A stretch of DNA of 23,691 nucleotides. Origin: RGIG426 sp045643425 (lineage in GTDB: Bacteria; Bacillota; Clostridia; Oscillospirales; Acutalibacteraceae). Made by a program: the position numbers and the translations under genes. Under the pieces are notes generated by a model that was given only the letters and a program-made list of their open reading frames with translations, ran no database searches and was not told the origin of the DNA. Of this stretch, positions 23,009 through 23,691 are shown one piece after another; position 1 is the stretch's first letter, and each line of letters begins with the position of its first letter. The DNA is taken from assembly GCA_045643425.1 (NCBI GenBank), contig JAZUKW010000070.1, forward strand, positions 1 through 23,691, in the 5' to 3' direction.

Positions 23009-23272
23009 ATGTGCACCAAAGACGTTATGGTTCAAAACCAGGTTGGACTTCATTCCCGCCCGGCCACCTTCTTCATCCAAAAGGCCAACGAGTTTAAATC
23101 GTCGATTTGGGTGGAAAAAGAAGAGCGCCGTGTGAACGCCAAAAGCCTTTTGGGTGTTCTGTCTTTGGGTATCGTCGGCGGCACCACGATCCGCATCATG
23201 GCGGACGGCGCGGACGAAAACGCCGCGGTGGAGAGCCTCGTCCACTTGGTGGAATCCGGCTTCGCCGATTAA
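23009..23272 (+). CDS. ptsH: HPr phosphocarrier protein
   Basis: HPr passes phosphate from enzyme I to sugar-specific EIIA proteins and, in Firmicutes, signals carbon status. The ATG at 23009 is chosen because AAAGGAGA (22993-23000) lies eight bases upstream; an upstream in-frame ATG at 22979 lacks one. The product has 87 residues, the normal length. His15 is present in VGLHSRPA, and the regulatory Ser46 is present in NAKSLLGVLSLGI. Both sites argue for a true HPr rather than Crh, which lacks His15, and imply an HPr kinase in the genome. It has its own promoter and terminator. A role purely in regulation, if the PTS is incomplete, cannot be excluded. Confidence 0.93.
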   Translation: MCTKDVMVQNQVGLHSRPATFFIQKANEFKSSIWVEKEERRVNAKSLLGVLSLGIVGGTTIRIMADGADENAAVESLVHLVESGFAD

Positions 23273-23285
23273 GTTTTGATTTTTG

Positions 23286-23322
23286 AAAGCACAATCGTCC
23301 CTTCGGGCGATTGTGCTTTTTA
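23286..23322 (+). terminator. Rho-independent terminator after ptsH
   Basis: Arms AAAGCACAATCG (23286-23297) and CGATTGTGCTTT (23308-23319) pair perfectly, with an inner CCC-TTC-GGG extension and a T-rich tail. It lies between ptsH and uvrC. Confidence 0.92.
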
Positions 23323-23348
23323 GGTTCTTTTAGAAAGGAGGCGCGACG

Positions 23349-23691
23349 ATGCGCGACGACGCTCGTGTAAAACAGCTTCGTAAAAAAGCGATGAATCTCC
23401 CGCTGGAGCCCGGCGTGTATCTGATGCGCGACAAAGGCGGGCGTGTGATTTACGTCGGCAAGGCGAAGGCGCTTAAAAACCGTGTCAGCCAATATTTCGG
23501 CAGCGACACGAACCACACCGAAAAGGTGCGCCGTATGGTGGACCACGTGGCGGATTTTGACGTGGTGGTGGTGGGAAGCGAGTTTGAAGCGCTGGTGCTC
23601 GAATGCTCGCTGATCAAGCAATATTCTCCCAAATACAACATTCTTTTGAAGGACGACAAGGGCTACTGCTATCTGCGGGTCACAAAGCCGC
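23349..23691 (+). CDS. uvrC: Excinuclease ABC subunit C, 3'-truncated by window edge
   Basis: UvrC makes both incisions in nucleotide excision repair once UvrAB has located the lesion. Only the first 114 codons are in the window; the frame stays open to the edge. The N-terminal GIY-YIG nuclease domain is clear: LPLEPGVYLMRD, then VIYVGKAKALKNRVSQYF, then the metal-binding Glu in SEFEALVLECSLIKQYSPKYN (written in parts), then LLKDDKGYCYLRVT. AAAGGAGG (23334-23341) is seven bases before the ATG. It begins 26 bases after the ptsH terminator and I see no separate promoter, so expression may rely on read-through. No UVR or endonuclease V-like domain can be assessed here. Confidence 0.96.
   Translation, partial: MRDDARVKQLRKKAMNLPLEPGVYLMRDKGGRVIYVGKAKALKNRVSQYFGSDTNHTEKVRRMVDHVADFDVVVVGSEFEALVLECSLIKQYSPKYNILLKDDKGYCYLRVTKP

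Overview
The window reads as core chromosome of a GC-rich Gram-positive Clostridia member, most likely an uncultured gut Oscillospirales/Ruminococcaceae-type bacterium. The inference rests on a YerB/DUF3048 lipoprotein, a DUF896 protein, DUF5711 next to CvpA, HPr with both His15 and Ser46, an EcfA1-EcfA2-EcfT module followed by truA, and a Re-citrate-synthase-like enzyme. I saw no mobile element, CRISPR array, tRNA or rRNA. Coding density is very high, and no gene-free gap exceeds about 220 bases.

Layout. (1) 1-1138: 3' part of tuf (EF-Tu) with its terminator. (2) 1193-2374: a monocistronic lipoprotein gene with its own promoter and terminator. (3) 2418-14710: one long same-strand block of 13 genes with gaps of at most 32 bases, starting at a strong promoter and ending at a hairpin: ruvC-ruvA-ruvB, a SAM methyltransferase, ecfA1-ecfA2-ecfT, truA, a DUF5711 membrane protein, two CvpA-like membrane proteins, a CDP-alcohol phosphatidyltransferase, and a Clp ATPase with an N-terminal four-cysteine finger. 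(4) 14725-15596: a secreted or membrane-anchored barnase-type RNase overlapping a barstar inhibitor by ATGA. (5) 15602-16336: a bidirectional terminator, then on the minus strand a DtxR-family metalloregulator and a small DUF896 protein, each with its own promoter. (6) 16405-22793: a six-gene plus-strand block: MTA/SAH nucleosidase, Re-citrate-synthase-like enzyme, phosphohexomutase, CDF metal exporter, rimM, trmD. (7) 22920-23691: ptsH (HPr) with promoter and terminator, then the 5' part of uvrC.

The block from ruvC mixes DNA recombination, RNA modification, vitamin/metal uptake energisation and envelope/proteostasis genes. The envelope part (DUF5711, two CvpA-like proteins, phosphatidyltransferase) leads directly into the Clp ATPase, and this is the least understood stretch. 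The most notable items are the Cys4-finger Clp ATPase without the usual Clp N-domain, the barnase/barstar pair behind a promoterless hairpin, a MntR-sized DtxR-family regulator whose metal ligands look iron-type (Met/Cys), and the Re-citrate-synthase candidate.
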